From RGIG3994 sp964461635 (GTDB lineage: Bacteria > Bacillota > Clostridia > Oscillospirales > CAG-272): a stretch of DNA of 29,389 bases. Below, piece by piece: positions 6,570 through 15,570 of the stretch; position 1 is the first letter of the stretch, and every line of letters starts with the position of its first letter. The translations under genes were made by a program, and so were the position numbers. A model generated the notes under the pieces. That model had not been told where the DNA came from and searched no databases. It saw nothing but the letters and a program-made list of their open reading frames with translations. The DNA is taken from the NCBI GenBank assembly GCA_964461635.1, contig CAYWVC010000016.1, positions 1 to 29,389 on the forward strand. Reading direction: 5' to 3'.

Positions 6570-7751
6570 TTGAGGTTATATTATTTGCTGCTTGGGTACA
6601 GGCGGTTGACGGTGCCGTTAAGCGATGCGGCGGACGCGCTGAATATTTGTATGAAATACGGATACGTTTACCGCGATATGGCGGTTGAGGGGGAGCGCGT
6701 CGGCTTTACCTTCACGCTCTTTACCGCCGCCAGATTTGCCTCAAGGTGCGCGTCGGTCGGGATATCTGCCGATACCTCGTCTGAAGGGGGGATCCCGATC
6801 TCGGTCGCCGGATGCTTGCGCCGCCCCGGGATCGTGATCGGGGCGCTTGTCGCCCTGCTGATCCTTATTGCGTCGCAACAGCACGTGTGGGATATTCGCA
6901 TCAGCGGGAACATAAGCCTTACCGAGGCAGAGCTGAGTGAGGTGCTCGACCGTGCCGGTCTGAGTGTCGGAAGCTATATACCGACCTTCGATACCGACCT
7001 TGCGGAGGGGCGGGCGTTACTCATTTGTGACCGACTTGCGTGGATATCGGTCAATATGAGGGGGACAGTAGCCTACGTGGAGGTGATGGAAAAAATTCCG
7101 AACGACGGGAGCACGGATCCCCTTACTCCCGCAAACGTTGTTGCCGCGCGCGAGGGAACCGTTGTGGAATTTATCGCTTACAGCGGGTATTGCGAGCTCT
7201 CGGTCGGTGACGCGGTAAAGGCGGGCGACCTTCTCATCAGCGGAGTGTACGGAGAGAAAGCGCCGGGCGTTACCGTGACCCGCGCGGCGGGATACGTCAA
7301 GGCAAAGACTCTGCGTACGTTTGAGATCAAGATCCCGCTTGAGCACACGGAAAAGCGGTTGACGGCAAGCTACACCGGCGCACGGTCGCTGATTTTTTTC
7401 AATAATAAGATAAAAGTTTTCATAAACGGTAGAAATTTGACGGCAAGTTGTGATACAATAGAGGAGGAAAAGAAATTTTCGCTTTTCGGACGGCTCTTGC
7501 CGTTCGGAATATCGACCGAGCGGGTCAACGAATACGCGGAAGCGAGTGTGTGCTACTCGGTCACCGAGGCATCCTCGGTCGCGCTTGATCAGCTTGAGGC
7601 TGCGATCACAGCGGAGCTTGCCGATGCCGAGATACTTGAGCGGCGGGAGCGGGTATCGGTCGATAACGGAGTTTACGTTCTCCGGTGCGAAATATCTTGC
7701 ATAGAAAATATCGCGTTGGTCAAGGAATTTTCCTTTTCCGCCGGCGGATGA
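6570..7751 (+). CDS. yqfD: sporulation protein YqfD
   Basis: 393-aa membrane-anchored protein. A cytoplasmic N-terminal part (1-85, beginning MRLYYLLLGY) is followed by a single strong membrane helix (about 87-103) and a large beta-rich outer part with WDIRISGN, GTVVEFIAYSG and VKAGDLLISG. This is the YqfD layout, of a size typical for the family. YqfD acts in the mother cell during sporulation, with the molecular role unsettled. The start is a TTG at 6570, supported by GGAGG at 6558-6562. It lies 48 bases after yqfC. Confidence 0.9.
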   Translation: MRLYYLLLGYRRLTVPLSDAADALNICMKYGYVYRDMAVEGERVGFTFTLFTAARFASRCASVGISADTSSEGGIPISVAGCLRRPGIVIGALVALLILIASQQHVWDIRISGNISLTEAELSEVLDRAGLSVGSYIPTFDTDLAEGRALLICDRLAWISVNMRGTVAYVEVMEKIPNDGSTDPLTPANVVAAREGTVVEFIAYSGYCELSVGDAVKAGDLLISGVYGEKAPGVTVTRAAGYVKAKTLRTFEIKIPLEHTEKRLTASYTGARSLIFFNNKIKVFINGRNLTASCDTIEEEKKFSLFGRLLPFGISTERVNEYAEASVCYSVTEASSVALDQLEAAITAELADAEILERRERVSVDNGVYVLRCEISCIENIALVKEFSFSAGG

Positions 7752-7810
7752 TGCCGTTCGCGCGGACAACACGAAGAAAGGGGATCCCGACCCTCGGGAG
7801 ACAGGATCTG

Positions 7811-8860
7811 ATGATACGAAAAACGCTTACTACCGGTATGCCGGAGGATACCGCAAAGCTCTTCGGCAGCTACGATTTCAACGCCCGTATGATAGAGAAG
7901 GCGTGGGGAGTGACCCTGCAGAACCGTCCGTCGGAGGACGGGACCGATGCGGTCGAGGTGAGCGGAGAGGACGGGGCCGCGGTGGATGCCGCGCTGCGCA
8001 CGCTCCGGTGCCTCGGACAGCTTGCGTCGTATAGCGAGGGTATTGCCGAGCAGACCGTGCGCTACGTTATAGATATGGTGCGCGACGGGCGTGAGCGCGA
8101 GGTTACCGAGCTTGCCGACGATTGTATCTGCATTACGTCGAAGGGCAGACCGGTGAAGGCTCGCACGGTCGGGCAAAAATATTACGTTGACGCGATAAGG
8201 AGCAATACGGTGGTCTTCGGCATCGGACCTGCGGGGACCGGAAAGACCTTCCTTGCCGTGGCTATGGCGGTGAAGGCTCTGCGGGATAAGCAGGTCTCGC
8301 GGATCATACTGACCCGCCCGGCGATCGAGGCGGGGGAGAAGTTGGGCTTCCTCCCCGGGGATCTGCAAAGCAAGATAGACCCTTACCTGCGCCCGCTTTA
8401 CGACGCGCTGTTTGAGCTTATGGGCTACGAGAGCTATCAGCGCAACGTTGAAAAGCAGATCATTGAGATCGCGCCGCTCGCTTATATGCGCGGACGTACG
8501 CTTGACGATTCGTTCATCATCTTTGACGAGGCGCAAAATGCCACGGGCGAGCAGATGAAGATGTTCCTGACCCGACTCGGGAACAATTCAAAGGCGGTAA
8601 TCACCGGTGACCTTACGCAGACCGACCTGCCGTACGGACAGGTAAGCGGGCTTGCAACGGCGGTGAAGGTCGTCGTGGGATTGGAGGATATCGCGGTCCA
8701 TCGCTTTACCGAGAAGGACGTTGTTCGCCATCGGCTTGTCCAACGGATCATCGTTGCCTACGATAAATACGAAAAGGAAGCCGCCTTGAAGCACGGTACT
8801 CATTCCGAGGCGAAGCAGAAATTCAGATATAATAAAAAATACGGAGACGCACGAAAATGA
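7811..8860 (+). CDS. phoH: PhoH family ATPase
   Basis: 349-aa cytosolic P-loop protein of the PhoH family. Walker A is GPAGTGKT (139-146), Walker B is FIIFDEAQN (235-243), and the typical LTRPAIEAGEKLGFLPGD and ITGDLTQTDLP motifs are present. The family is tied to RNA metabolism and is nearly always next to ybeY, as here (four-base ATGA overlap). The ATG at 7811 is preferred because AGGA precedes it and the protein then begins a few residues before the conserved LFGSYDFNARMIE. An ATG at 7748 inside the yqfD stop region would add 21 residues without a clear ribosome site. Confidence 0.93.
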   Translation: MIRKTLTTGMPEDTAKLFGSYDFNARMIEKAWGVTLQNRPSEDGTDAVEVSGEDGAAVDAALRTLRCLGQLASYSEGIAEQTVRYVIDMVRDGREREVTELADDCICITSKGRPVKARTVGQKYYVDAIRSNTVVFGIGPAGTGKTFLAVAMAVKALRDKQVSRIILTRPAIEAGEKLGFLPGDLQSKIDPYLRPLYDALFELMGYESYQRNVEKQIIEIAPLAYMRGRTLDDSFIIFDEAQNATGEQMKMFLTRLGNNSKAVITGDLTQTDLPYGQVSGLATAVKVVVGLEDIAVHRFTEKDVVRHRLVQRIIVAYDKYEKEAALKHGTHSEAKQKFRYNKKYGDARK

Positions 8861-9360
8861 AGCTTATGATCTATTTTGACGACAATCAGAAAAAGGTAAA
8901 GGTAACGCACGCGCTGGAACTGTTGCTCAGACATTCGGTAGAAGCGGTCCTTTGTCACGAGGGAGTGAACGGCGGTTGCGAGGTCTCCCTGACCTTTACA
9001 GACGACGGAGGTATACGCGAGCTTAACTCAAGATATCGCGGGATAGACCGTGCGACGGACGTGCTGTCCTTTCCGCAGATGGATATCGAATCCGACGGGG
9101 TGGATCTTTCGGACGATTCGTACAAGGTTCTCGGGGATATCGTTATCTCGCTTGAACGTGCGGCGGTGCAGGCAAAGGAGTTAGGGCACAGCCTTGAGCA
9201 CGAGGCGGCGTTTCTTTGCGTACATTCGACCCTTCATCTGCTCGGATACGATCACGTGACGGGTGAGGAGGACGAGACTCGTATGTTCGGAATACAGCGC
9301 AAGGTGATCGAGAGTATGGCGGACGAGCTTGCCGCCTTTGACAGCAAGGAGGATAACTGA
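8857..9360 (+). CDS. ybeY: endoribonuclease YbeY (rRNA maturation)
   Basis: 167-aa zinc-dependent endoribonuclease of the UPF0054 family, involved in 16S rRNA 3' maturation and ribosome quality control. The signature H-x3-H-x5-H is complete in HSTLHLLGYDH (His123, His127, His133), and ATDVLSFP (66-73) is also typical. It overlaps phoH by ATGA and is followed after one base by era, so the three rRNA/ribosome-linked genes are tightly coupled. The dgkA and cdd genes often found between ybeY and era in other Firmicutes are absent. Confidence 0.95.
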   Translation: MKLMIYFDDNQKKVKVTHALELLLRHSVEAVLCHEGVNGGCEVSLTFTDDGGIRELNSRYRGIDRATDVLSFPQMDIESDGVDLSDDSYKVLGDIVISLERAAVQAKELGHSLEHEAAFLCVHSTLHLLGYDHVTGEEDETRMFGIQRKVIESMADELAAFDSKEDN

Positions 9361-9361
9361 A

Positions 9362-10255
9362 ATGAGAAAAACGGGATTTTTTGCGATAGTCGGACGTCCG
9401 AACGTTGGGAAATCGACCCTTCTTAATACCGTATTGGGCGAAAAGGTGGCGATAGTCTCACCGAAGCCCCAGACCACGCGCAACAGGATAACGGGAATAA
9501 GGACGCGCGGGGACGAGCAGTACGTATTTATCGATACGCCGGGTATATTCAAGCCGAGAAACAAGCTCGGTGACTATATGGTAAACAATGCCGAGAGCTC
9601 TATGAAGGATGCCGACGTCGTGATCCTCGTCGTTGAGGCGGGGCGTACGCCCGGCGAAGTCGAGGGCAACGTGATCGAATATCTTAAGTCGAGCGGAGTA
9701 CAGTCGGTGCTCGTTATCAACAAGGTCGACCTTTGCGACGGGGAGCGAGTCGGAAAAACGATAATCGAATATACGGCTATGCACGATTTTGACGCGGTCG
9801 TACCGATCTGCGCGAAGAACGGCAGGAACGTCAACGATCTGCTTGACGAGTGCTCAAAATTCCTGACCGATTCGGATTGGTTCTTCCCGGAGGATACCGT
9901 AACCGATCAGCCCGAGCGTCAGATAGCCGCGGAGGTCATACGCGAAAAGCTCCTTCGGGCACTTGACCGTGAGGTCCCGCACGGGATCGCCGTGGTGATA
10001 GAGGATTATACCGATGAGGATACTCTTATACGCATCCGCGCCGAAATCTTCTGTGAAAAGCAATCGCACAAGGGGATAATCGTCGGCAAAAACGGCGCGA
10101 CGCTTAAGCGAGTCGGGACTTACGCGCGGGAGGATCTGGAGCGTATGCTCGGCGTCAAGGTTTACCTTAACCTTTGGGTCAAGGTCAAGGAGAATTGGCG
10201 CGATTCGGCTCACCTTATAAGCAATTTCGGATACAAAAAAGAAGACCTTGAATAA
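9362..10255 (+). CDS. era: GTPase Era
   Basis: 297-aa GTPase that binds the 16S rRNA 3' end during 30S assembly. All G motifs are visible: GRPNVGKS (11-18), QTTRNR switch I (37-42), DTPG (58-61), NKVD (120-123) and CAKNG (150-154). The C-terminal KH domain contains GIIVGKNGATLKRVG (238-252). The ATG at 9362 follows AGGAGG in the end of ybeY, and longer in-frame starts lie inside ybeY. The stop overlaps the recO start (TAATG). Confidence 0.97.
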   Translation: MRKTGFFAIVGRPNVGKSTLLNTVLGEKVAIVSPKPQTTRNRITGIRTRGDEQYVFIDTPGIFKPRNKLGDYMVNNAESSMKDADVVILVVEAGRTPGEVEGNVIEYLKSSGVQSVLVINKVDLCDGERVGKTIIEYTAMHDFDAVVPICAKNGRNVNDLLDECSKFLTDSDWFFPEDTVTDQPERQIAAEVIREKLLRALDREVPHGIAVVIEDYTDEDTLIRIRAEIFCEKQSHKGIIVGKNGATLKRVGTYAREDLERMLGVKVYLNLWVKVKENWRDSAHLISNFGYKKEDLE

Positions 10256-11052
10256 TGCCGTACACGACTGACGGACTTGTGCTGAGATCGGGCACGGTCG
10301 GGGAGAACGATCGGCTCGTAACGCTCCTGACCCCCGAGGAGGGAAGAATACGCGCGGTGGTCAAGGGTGGCAGATCGCTGAAGAGCGGCAGCCTGTCGGC
10401 GACGCAACTCTTTACCTACGGGAATTATGAAATAAGCTATCGCGGGGATTACAAGTGGATACGCGCCGCCTCGCCGATAAGACAGTTTGCGGTACTTACG
10501 TCGGATATCGAAAAGATCGCGCTTGCCTCATACCTCTCGTCGGTCGCGGACGAGCTGTCGGATGAGAATGAGGAAGCCGGTGAGTTGCTCAGACTGCTGT
10601 TGAACTCCTTTCACGCGCTTGATACCGGGCTTTGCCCCGATGCGCAGGTAAAGGGTGCCTTCGAGCTTCGGGCGGCGGCGGTATCGGGCTTTATGCCGGA
10701 TTTATCGGCTTGCCGCGGGTGCCGACGCGAGAGCGCGGATATTATGTATCTTGACGTGATGAACGGAAGGCTGCTTTGCGCCGACTGTATGCACCGCGCG
10801 GCGATAGAGAATGCACGTGAGAGGGCAACGAGCGAGGATATCAGGGAGGCGGAGATTTTTATTCCCCTGACCTCATCGGTCACGGCTGCTTTGCGCTACG
10901 TGCTGAATGCGGAGACGGGGCGATTCCTTCTGTTTTCTCTGGATAACAGTGAGCTCTCGGGCTTCTGCCGCGCCTGCGAAACATATCTTTTGAGCCACAT
11001 CGGGCACGGCTTCGATACTTTGGAATTTTACGGATCTATAAAAAACAGCTAA
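10255..11052 (+). CDS. recO: DNA repair protein RecO
   Basis: 265-aa RecF-pathway mediator that helps load RecA on SSB-coated DNA. The N-terminal OB fold starts with TDGLVLRSGTVGENDRLVTL. A four-cysteine zinc knuckle lies at C153, C156, C175 and C178. Its place right after era (one-base overlap) is the usual Firmicute arrangement. Confidence 0.94.
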   Translation: MPYTTDGLVLRSGTVGENDRLVTLLTPEEGRIRAVVKGGRSLKSGSLSATQLFTYGNYEISYRGDYKWIRAASPIRQFAVLTSDIEKIALASYLSSVADELSDENEEAGELLRLLLNSFHALDTGLCPDAQVKGAFELRAAAVSGFMPDLSACRGCRRESADIMYLDVMNGRLLCADCMHRAAIENARERATSEDIREAEIFIPLTSSVTAALRYVLNAETGRFLLFSLDNSELSGFCRACETYLLSHIGHGFDTLEFYGSIKNS

Positions 11053-11063
11053 AAAGGGACAAA

Positions 11064-13454
11064 ATGAACATTTCGGAAAAAACGCTGAAAACACTTGAAT
11101 TTGATAAGGTACGGGTGATGCTTGCCGAATCCGCTCTGACCGCGGGGGCGAGGGAGCGGGCGGCGGTGCTCCGACCGTCCGACGACAGGGATGAGATACT
11201 TCGCCGTCAACACCGCACCACCGACGCAAAGCGCCTTATGAACGTCAAAGGTGCTCCGTCGTTTGGCGACGTTTGCGACGTGTCCGACTCGTGCGAGCGG
11301 GCGCTTAAGGGAGCGGTGCTTACTCCGCGCGAGCTGCTTGACGTTGCCGACGTGCTGAAGGTGTCGTCAAGGCTCGTCGAATATATCCGTATCAACAAGC
11401 AATTCGACACCGTGCTTGACGAATATTTCGATCTGATCACGCCGAACCGCGCGTTGGAGAACAAGATAACCCGGGCAATAATTGCAGAGGATCTGATAGC
11501 CGACGACGCGTCGCCCGAGCTCGGGAATATCCGTCGAAAGATAAAGTCGCTGAACGGCCGTATACGCGATATGCTTCAGCATTATACGCAAAATAACGAT
11601 TACTCGAAATATTTGCAGGATAACATCGTAACGGTGAGGAACGGCAGATACGTGATCCCCGTTAAGGTCGAATGCCGTAACGAGATAAAGGGACTTGTTC
11701 ACGACACCTCGGCTTCGGGGGCGACCCTCTTCGTTGAGCCGATAGCGGTCGTGGAGGCGAACAACGAGCTCCGCGAACTCGCCGCAAAGGAGAGCAAGGA
11801 GATAGAACGCATCCTTGCCGATATGTCGAACGACGTGGCGGAGTTCAGCTCGGCGTTGACCTTCAATTACCGCAATATAACCGAGCTGGCGTTCGCGTTT
11901 GCCTGCGCGGAGCTCTCGTTCCGAATGAACGGGAATCCTCCCGCGATAAGCGATACACGCGAGCTGAGGCTGCACCGCGCGCGTCATCCGCTGATCGACC
12001 GCGATCGGGTCGTGCCCGTCGATGCGGTGATCGGGGACGGGTACGATACCGTTATAATTACGGGACCGAACACGGGGGGCAAGACGGTCACGCTTAAGAC
12101 CTTCGGCTTGCTGGCGGTGATGGCTCAATCGGGGTTGCATATTCCGGCAGAGGACGATTCGTCGGTCTGCATTTTTGACCGTATTCTGCCCGATATAGGC
12201 GATGAGCAGAGCATTGAACAATCGCTCTCTACCTTCAGCTCACATATGGTCAACATAGTGTCGATAGTCAATGAGATCACCGATCGCTCGCTCGTTCTGT
12301 TTGACGAGCTGGGTGTGGGCACCGATCCCGTTGAGGGGGCGGCACTTGCCGTCGCCGTTATAGAGGACGTGAGAAAGAAGGGCGCTATGTGTGCGGCAAC
12401 CACGCATTACGCCGAGCTTAAGATTTTTGCGCTTAACACCGAAGGGGTGTGTAACGCATCCTGTGAATTTAACGTTGAGACGCTCAAGCCCACGTACAAG
12501 CTGATCATAGGTACCCCCGGTAAGTCAAACGCTTTCGCCATATCCGAAAAGCTCGGGTTGCCGGGCGATATCGTCAAACGTGCGAAGGGGATCGTGAGTG
12601 CCGATGATCGGCGGTTTGAGGACGTCATAGAACGGCTTGAAAAGACGCGGATGGATCTTGAGCGCCAACGCGATGAAGCCGCCGAGCTTCGCGCGGGATA
12701 TGAGCGCTTCAAGGTAGAGGCGGAAAAAAAGTACGGCGAAAAGCTTGCCGCCGCCGAGCGCGAGCTTGCTCAGGCGCAGAAGAAGGCGACAGAGCTTCTG
12801 AACAGCGCACGAGCCTCCAGCGAATTCGTCTTTGAACAGCTTGACAAGGCGAAGAAGGCAAAGGACGCCGCGAACTTCGGGGAAGAGCTTGACGCGCGCC
12901 GCCGTGCGGTGCGTCAGCACCTGCGTGACAATGAGGACAGGCTGGATCCAGTCGTGAATCGTGAGGACGGGGACTACGTGCTCCCTCGGCCGCTCAAGGT
13001 CGGGGATACCGTCCTCATAGCCAACATCAACAAGCGTGCCGTGGTAATGTCGCTTCCCGACCGACGCGGCAACGTCTCGGTGCGTGCGGGACTTATCGAC
13101 ACCCGCACCCGTGCCGACAATCTGAGGCTGATCGAGGATGAGCCGACCGTGACCGACAAAAACAAGAAAAAGACGTCTGCATCCGATTATCACGCGTCGA
13201 AGATGCGCGATTTTTCGCCCGAGATCGACCTTCGCGGCAAGACGGGCGACGAGGCGTGGTATGCCGTGGATAAATACTTTGACGATGCGCAGATCGCCGG
13301 GATACGAAGCGTCAGACTGATTCACGGAAAGGGAACCGGAGCTCTTCGCAATGCGCTTTGGGGCTTCCTCCGCGGCGACGGGCGCGTCGCCTCCTTCCGT
13401 ATGGGACAGTTTGGCGAGGGGGACAGCGGAGTTACCGTTGTGGAATTGAAATGA
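11064..13454 (+). CDS. mutS2: MutS2 family ATPase / endonuclease (RqcU-like)
   Basis: 796 aa, full length for MutS2. An N-terminal coiled region precedes the MutS ATPase core: Walker A GPNTGGKT (334-341), Walker B LFDELGVGTDP around D414. A long charged coiled coil (about 520-610) follows, and a C-terminal Smr nuclease domain begins with EIDLRGKTG (about 720) and contains LIHGKGTGALR. MutS2 was first linked to suppression of recombination and more recently to splitting of collided ribosomes. GGGA precedes the ATG. The stop overlaps the next gene by ATGA. Confidence 0.96.
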   Translation: MNISEKTLKTLEFDKVRVMLAESALTAGARERAAVLRPSDDRDEILRRQHRTTDAKRLMNVKGAPSFGDVCDVSDSCERALKGAVLTPRELLDVADVLKVSSRLVEYIRINKQFDTVLDEYFDLITPNRALENKITRAIIAEDLIADDASPELGNIRRKIKSLNGRIRDMLQHYTQNNDYSKYLQDNIVTVRNGRYVIPVKVECRNEIKGLVHDTSASGATLFVEPIAVVEANNELRELAAKESKEIERILADMSNDVAEFSSALTFNYRNITELAFAFACAELSFRMNGNPPAISDTRELRLHRARHPLIDRDRVVPVDAVIGDGYDTVIITGPNTGGKTVTLKTFGLLAVMAQSGLHIPAEDDSSVCIFDRILPDIGDEQSIEQSLSTFSSHMVNIVSIVNEITDRSLVLFDELGVGTDPVEGAALAVAVIEDVRKKGAMCAATTHYAELKIFALNTEGVCNASCEFNVETLKPTYKLIIGTPGKSNAFAISEKLGLPGDIVKRAKGIVSADDRRFEDVIERLEKTRMDLERQRDEAAELRAGYERFKVEAEKKYGEKLAAAERELAQAQKKATELLNSARASSEFVFEQLDKAKKAKDAANFGEELDARRRAVRQHLRDNEDRLDPVVNREDGDYVLPRPLKVGDTVLIANINKRAVVMSLPDRRGNVSVRAGLIDTRTRADNLRLIEDEPTVTDKNKKKTSASDYHASKMRDFSPEIDLRGKTGDEAWYAVDKYFDDAQIAGIRSVRLIHGKGTGALRNALWGFLRGDGRVASFRMGQFGEGDSGVTVVELK

Positions 13455-14101
13455 AGCTGAAATACGCTCTGTTCGACCTTGACGGGACTCTGACCGATCC
13501 CGGCGAGGGAATCAAAAATTCGCTTGCTTTTGCTATCAACAAAGCCGGCTTTCCGGTTCCCGACCGAGACGAGCTCGGCAAATATATCGGACCGCCGTTG
13601 ATTCCGTCGTTTATGAAGGATTACGGGGTGAGTGAGGCTCGGTCGCGGGAGATGCTCGGTTATTTCCGCGAATATTTTGAGGATCGCGGAATCTTTGAAA
13701 ACGAGGTGTATCCCGGGATTGACGCTCTGCTTGCCGAGTTGACGGCTTTAGGGGTAAAAAACATCGTCGCGACGTCCAAGCCCGAGATATATGCCGAGAG
13801 AATAGTTAAGCATTTTGGGCTTGACGGATACTTCACTGCGGTCTGCGGCAATACTATGGAGGAGAGTCGCACGACGAAGAAGGATATCATTGAATACGTC
13901 CGGGAGAGATTTCCGGATATATCGGCCGATAATGCTTTGATGGTCGGGGACAGAATGTATGATATCGACGGTGCCGCACAAAACGGACTGCCCGCGATCG
14001 GGGTGCTTTACGGATACGGGGAAGTAAATGAATTTTCCGGTGCGCTCCACATTGCCGCCGATGTTGGGGAGCTCCGACGTCTGCTTTGCTCGCTGATTTA
14101 A
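13451..14101 (+). CDS. HAD-superfamily phosphatase, phosphoglycolate phosphatase-like
   Basis: 216-aa cytosolic HAD hydrolase. The nucleophile motif is FDLDGT (D9, D11), the cap follows (DPGEGIKNSL), VATSKPE gives motif II, and MVGDRMYDIDGA gives the acidic motif (D167, D171). The cap type and size fit the Gph/PpaX-like subfamily; the substrate is unknown. The ATG overlaps the mutS2 stop, so it is translated with it and closes the eight-gene run. Its TAA stop is part of the TTAA that borders the mini-element downstream. Confidence 0.85.
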   Translation: MKLKYALFDLDGTLTDPGEGIKNSLAFAINKAGFPVPDRDELGKYIGPPLIPSFMKDYGVSEARSREMLGYFREYFEDRGIFENEVYPGIDALLAELTALGVKNIVATSKPEIYAERIVKHFGLDGYFTAVCGNTMEESRTTKKDIIEYVRERFPDISADNALMVGDRMYDIDGAAQNGLPAIGVLYGYGEVNEFSGALHIAADVGELRRLLCSLI

Positions 14102-14249
14102 GGAAACACCGCACAATTTGCGGCTAACGCCTTTTTCACTCGCTTGCTTGCATAAAATCCGTCTAAACTACGCGCGCGGAAATTTGTTTCATCTGACGAA
14201 TTTTCCGGCCGCGCAACTGAGCAAAAGGAATTGTGCGGTATTGACTTAA
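14098..14249. mobile_element. candidate MITE with TTAA flanks and ACCGCACAATT terminal repeats
   Basis: An 11-bp perfect inverted repeat, ACCGCACAATT (14108-14118) and AATTGTGCGGT (14229-14239), bounds a non-coding 132-bp unit. Six bases outside each arm lies a TTAA (14098-14101 and 14246-14249), placed symmetrically as a four-base target duplication would be. In between, an imperfect GC-rich hairpin occupies about 14172-14214 (CGGAAA against TTTCCG). There is no coding sequence. The pattern fits a small non-autonomous transposon relic, or alternatively a large hairpin ending the upstream operon. No second copy is in this window. Confidence 0.5.
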
Positions 14250-14262
14250 AAAAAGTGTTGAA

Positions 14263-14282
14263 AAAAGCGTTTTACCGCTTTT
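14263..14282. repeat. 7-bp inverted repeat overlapping the prs -35 box
   Basis: AAAAGCG and CGCTTTT flank a TTTTAC loop. The right arm covers most of the -35 hexamer of the prs promoter. It could be a weak terminator for the upstream operon (short U run, few GC pairs) or an operator for prs. Confidence 0.35.
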
Positions 14283-14307
14283 CAAACCCGATTTTATATG
14301 CTATAAT
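14279..14307 (+). promoter_or_regulatory. promoter of prs with extended -10
   Basis: TTTTCA (14279-14284), a 17-base spacer and a perfect TATAAT (14302-14307), with TG one base before the -10 (TGCTATAAT). It gives a leader of about 30 bases before the prs start. Confidence 0.75.
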
Positions 14308-14343
14308 ATATTTACACTTTTGATTTTTAGAAAGGATTGGATT

Positions 14344-15489
14344 ATGAAGGAAGCACTTTTCGGGGATCTCAGCGTTATCGGTATGCGGGGATGCGAGCAA
14401 TTCGTGTCACAGGTCGATTATTATCTGAAGGATTGGAGACGCCACGGCGGTGACGAATCGTTCACCGTGGATACGGAGTGCCCGAGGTTCGGTACCGGAG
14501 AAGCCAAGGGTCTTATCCACAAATCATTAAGGGGACACGACGTATATATCATATGCGATCCTTTTAATTACGGGGCGACATATAAGATGTACGGGCAGAC
14601 CGTACCGATGAGTCCCGACGATCATTTCGCCGATCTTAAGCGCATACTCGGAGCTATTGCGGGTAAGGCTCGCCGTACCTCGGTCATTATGCCGATGCTC
14701 TACGAGGGCAGACAGCACAGAAGGATGAGTCGCGAATCCCTTGACTGTGCGCTTATGCTTCGGGAGCTTGAAAATATGGGTGTTGAGAATATCATCACCT
14801 TTGATGCGCACGACCCGAGAATACAGAATGCGATCCCGCTTTGCGGCTTCGACAGTGTCCGTCCTACCTACCAGATGCTGAAGGCGTTTGTGAAGAACGT
14901 TCCCGATGCGATGCTGGATAAAGAGAACCTTACTATGATCTCCCCCGACGAGGGCGCTATGGACAGATGTATGTACTATTCATCCGTTCTCAGCATAGAT
15001 ATAGGTATGTTCTACAAGCGCCGCGATTATTCACGGATCGTGAACGGAAAGAACCCGATAACCGCGCACGAATACCTCGGTCCGGACCTTACGGGGAAGG
15101 ACGTTATCATCGTCGACGATATGATATCCTCGGGCGATTCGATACTTGACGTTTCGGCACAGCTTAAGGAGAAGGGCGCAAAGCGCATCTTCACATTCGC
15201 TACCTTCGGACTCTTCACCGACGGTGTCGATAAGTTCAACAAGGCCTACGAGGATCATATAATCGACAAGATCTTCACGACCAACCTCGTGTATCGCAAT
15301 CCCGCTCTGCTTGCCTGCGATTGGTACGTTGAGGTAAATATGTGCAAGTACGTTGCATATATTATTGATACGCTTAACCACGACGAGAGCATCAGTGAGC
15401 TTCTCAATCCCGTAAAGCGCATACATAATCTGCTCGAAAAGCAAAAGCTTGCCAACTCACACCAGATGCAGATCAAATTTGACGAATAA
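14344..15489 (+). CDS. prs: ribose-phosphate pyrophosphokinase, long form
   Basis: 381 aa. PRPP synthetase makes phosphoribosyl pyrophosphate from ribose 5-phosphate and ATP for nucleotide, histidine and tryptophan synthesis. The PRPP-binding loop VIIVDDMISSGDS is at about 254-266, and VIMPMLYEGRQHRR and IITFDAHDPRIQNAIP correspond to the ATP-loop and DLH regions. It is about 65 residues longer than the classical 315-aa enzyme, with an N-terminal extension and a longer C-terminus (VKRIHNLLEKQ), and it has DAHDPRIQN where the classical enzyme has DLHxxQIQGFF. The ATG at 14344 has AAGGA 9 bases upstream. It has its own promoter and terminator. Confidence 0.82.
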   Translation: MKEALFGDLSVIGMRGCEQFVSQVDYYLKDWRRHGGDESFTVDTECPRFGTGEAKGLIHKSLRGHDVYIICDPFNYGATYKMYGQTVPMSPDDHFADLKRILGAIAGKARRTSVIMPMLYEGRQHRRMSRESLDCALMLRELENMGVENIITFDAHDPRIQNAIPLCGFDSVRPTYQMLKAFVKNVPDAMLDKENLTMISPDEGAMDRCMYYSSVLSIDIGMFYKRRDYSRIVNGKNPITAHEYLGPDLTGKDVIIVDDMISSGDSILDVSAQLKEKGAKRIFTFATFGLFTDGVDKFNKAYEDHIIDKIFTTNLVYRNPALLACDWYVEVNMCKYVAYIIDTLNHDESISELLNPVKRIHNLLEKQKLANSHQMQIKFDE

Positions 15490-15508
15490 AAATACGGCTT
15501 AATACTAA

Positions 15509-15548
15509 ACCGCCCCGCGGATATCTCAATCCGCGGGGGCGGTCTTTT
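15509..15548. terminator. strong hairpin between convergent prs and pheT
   Basis: ACCGCCCC-GCGGAT pairs with ATCCGCGGGGGCGGT around a loop of about 6 bases, a 14-bp stem with one bulged G. A short CTTTT follows on the plus strand. It ends prs and may also stop pheT transcripts from the other side, although the U run there is poor. Confidence 0.8.
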
Positions 15549-15570
15549 GCTGTTTGCCGTTTTTTATGAT

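Noticed and set aside
7748..7810. Upstream ATG at 7748 as the start of phoH
   Set aside because: It overlaps the yqfD stop without a ribosome site, and the added residues do not resemble PhoH N-termini; the ATG at 7811 has AGGA and fits the family.
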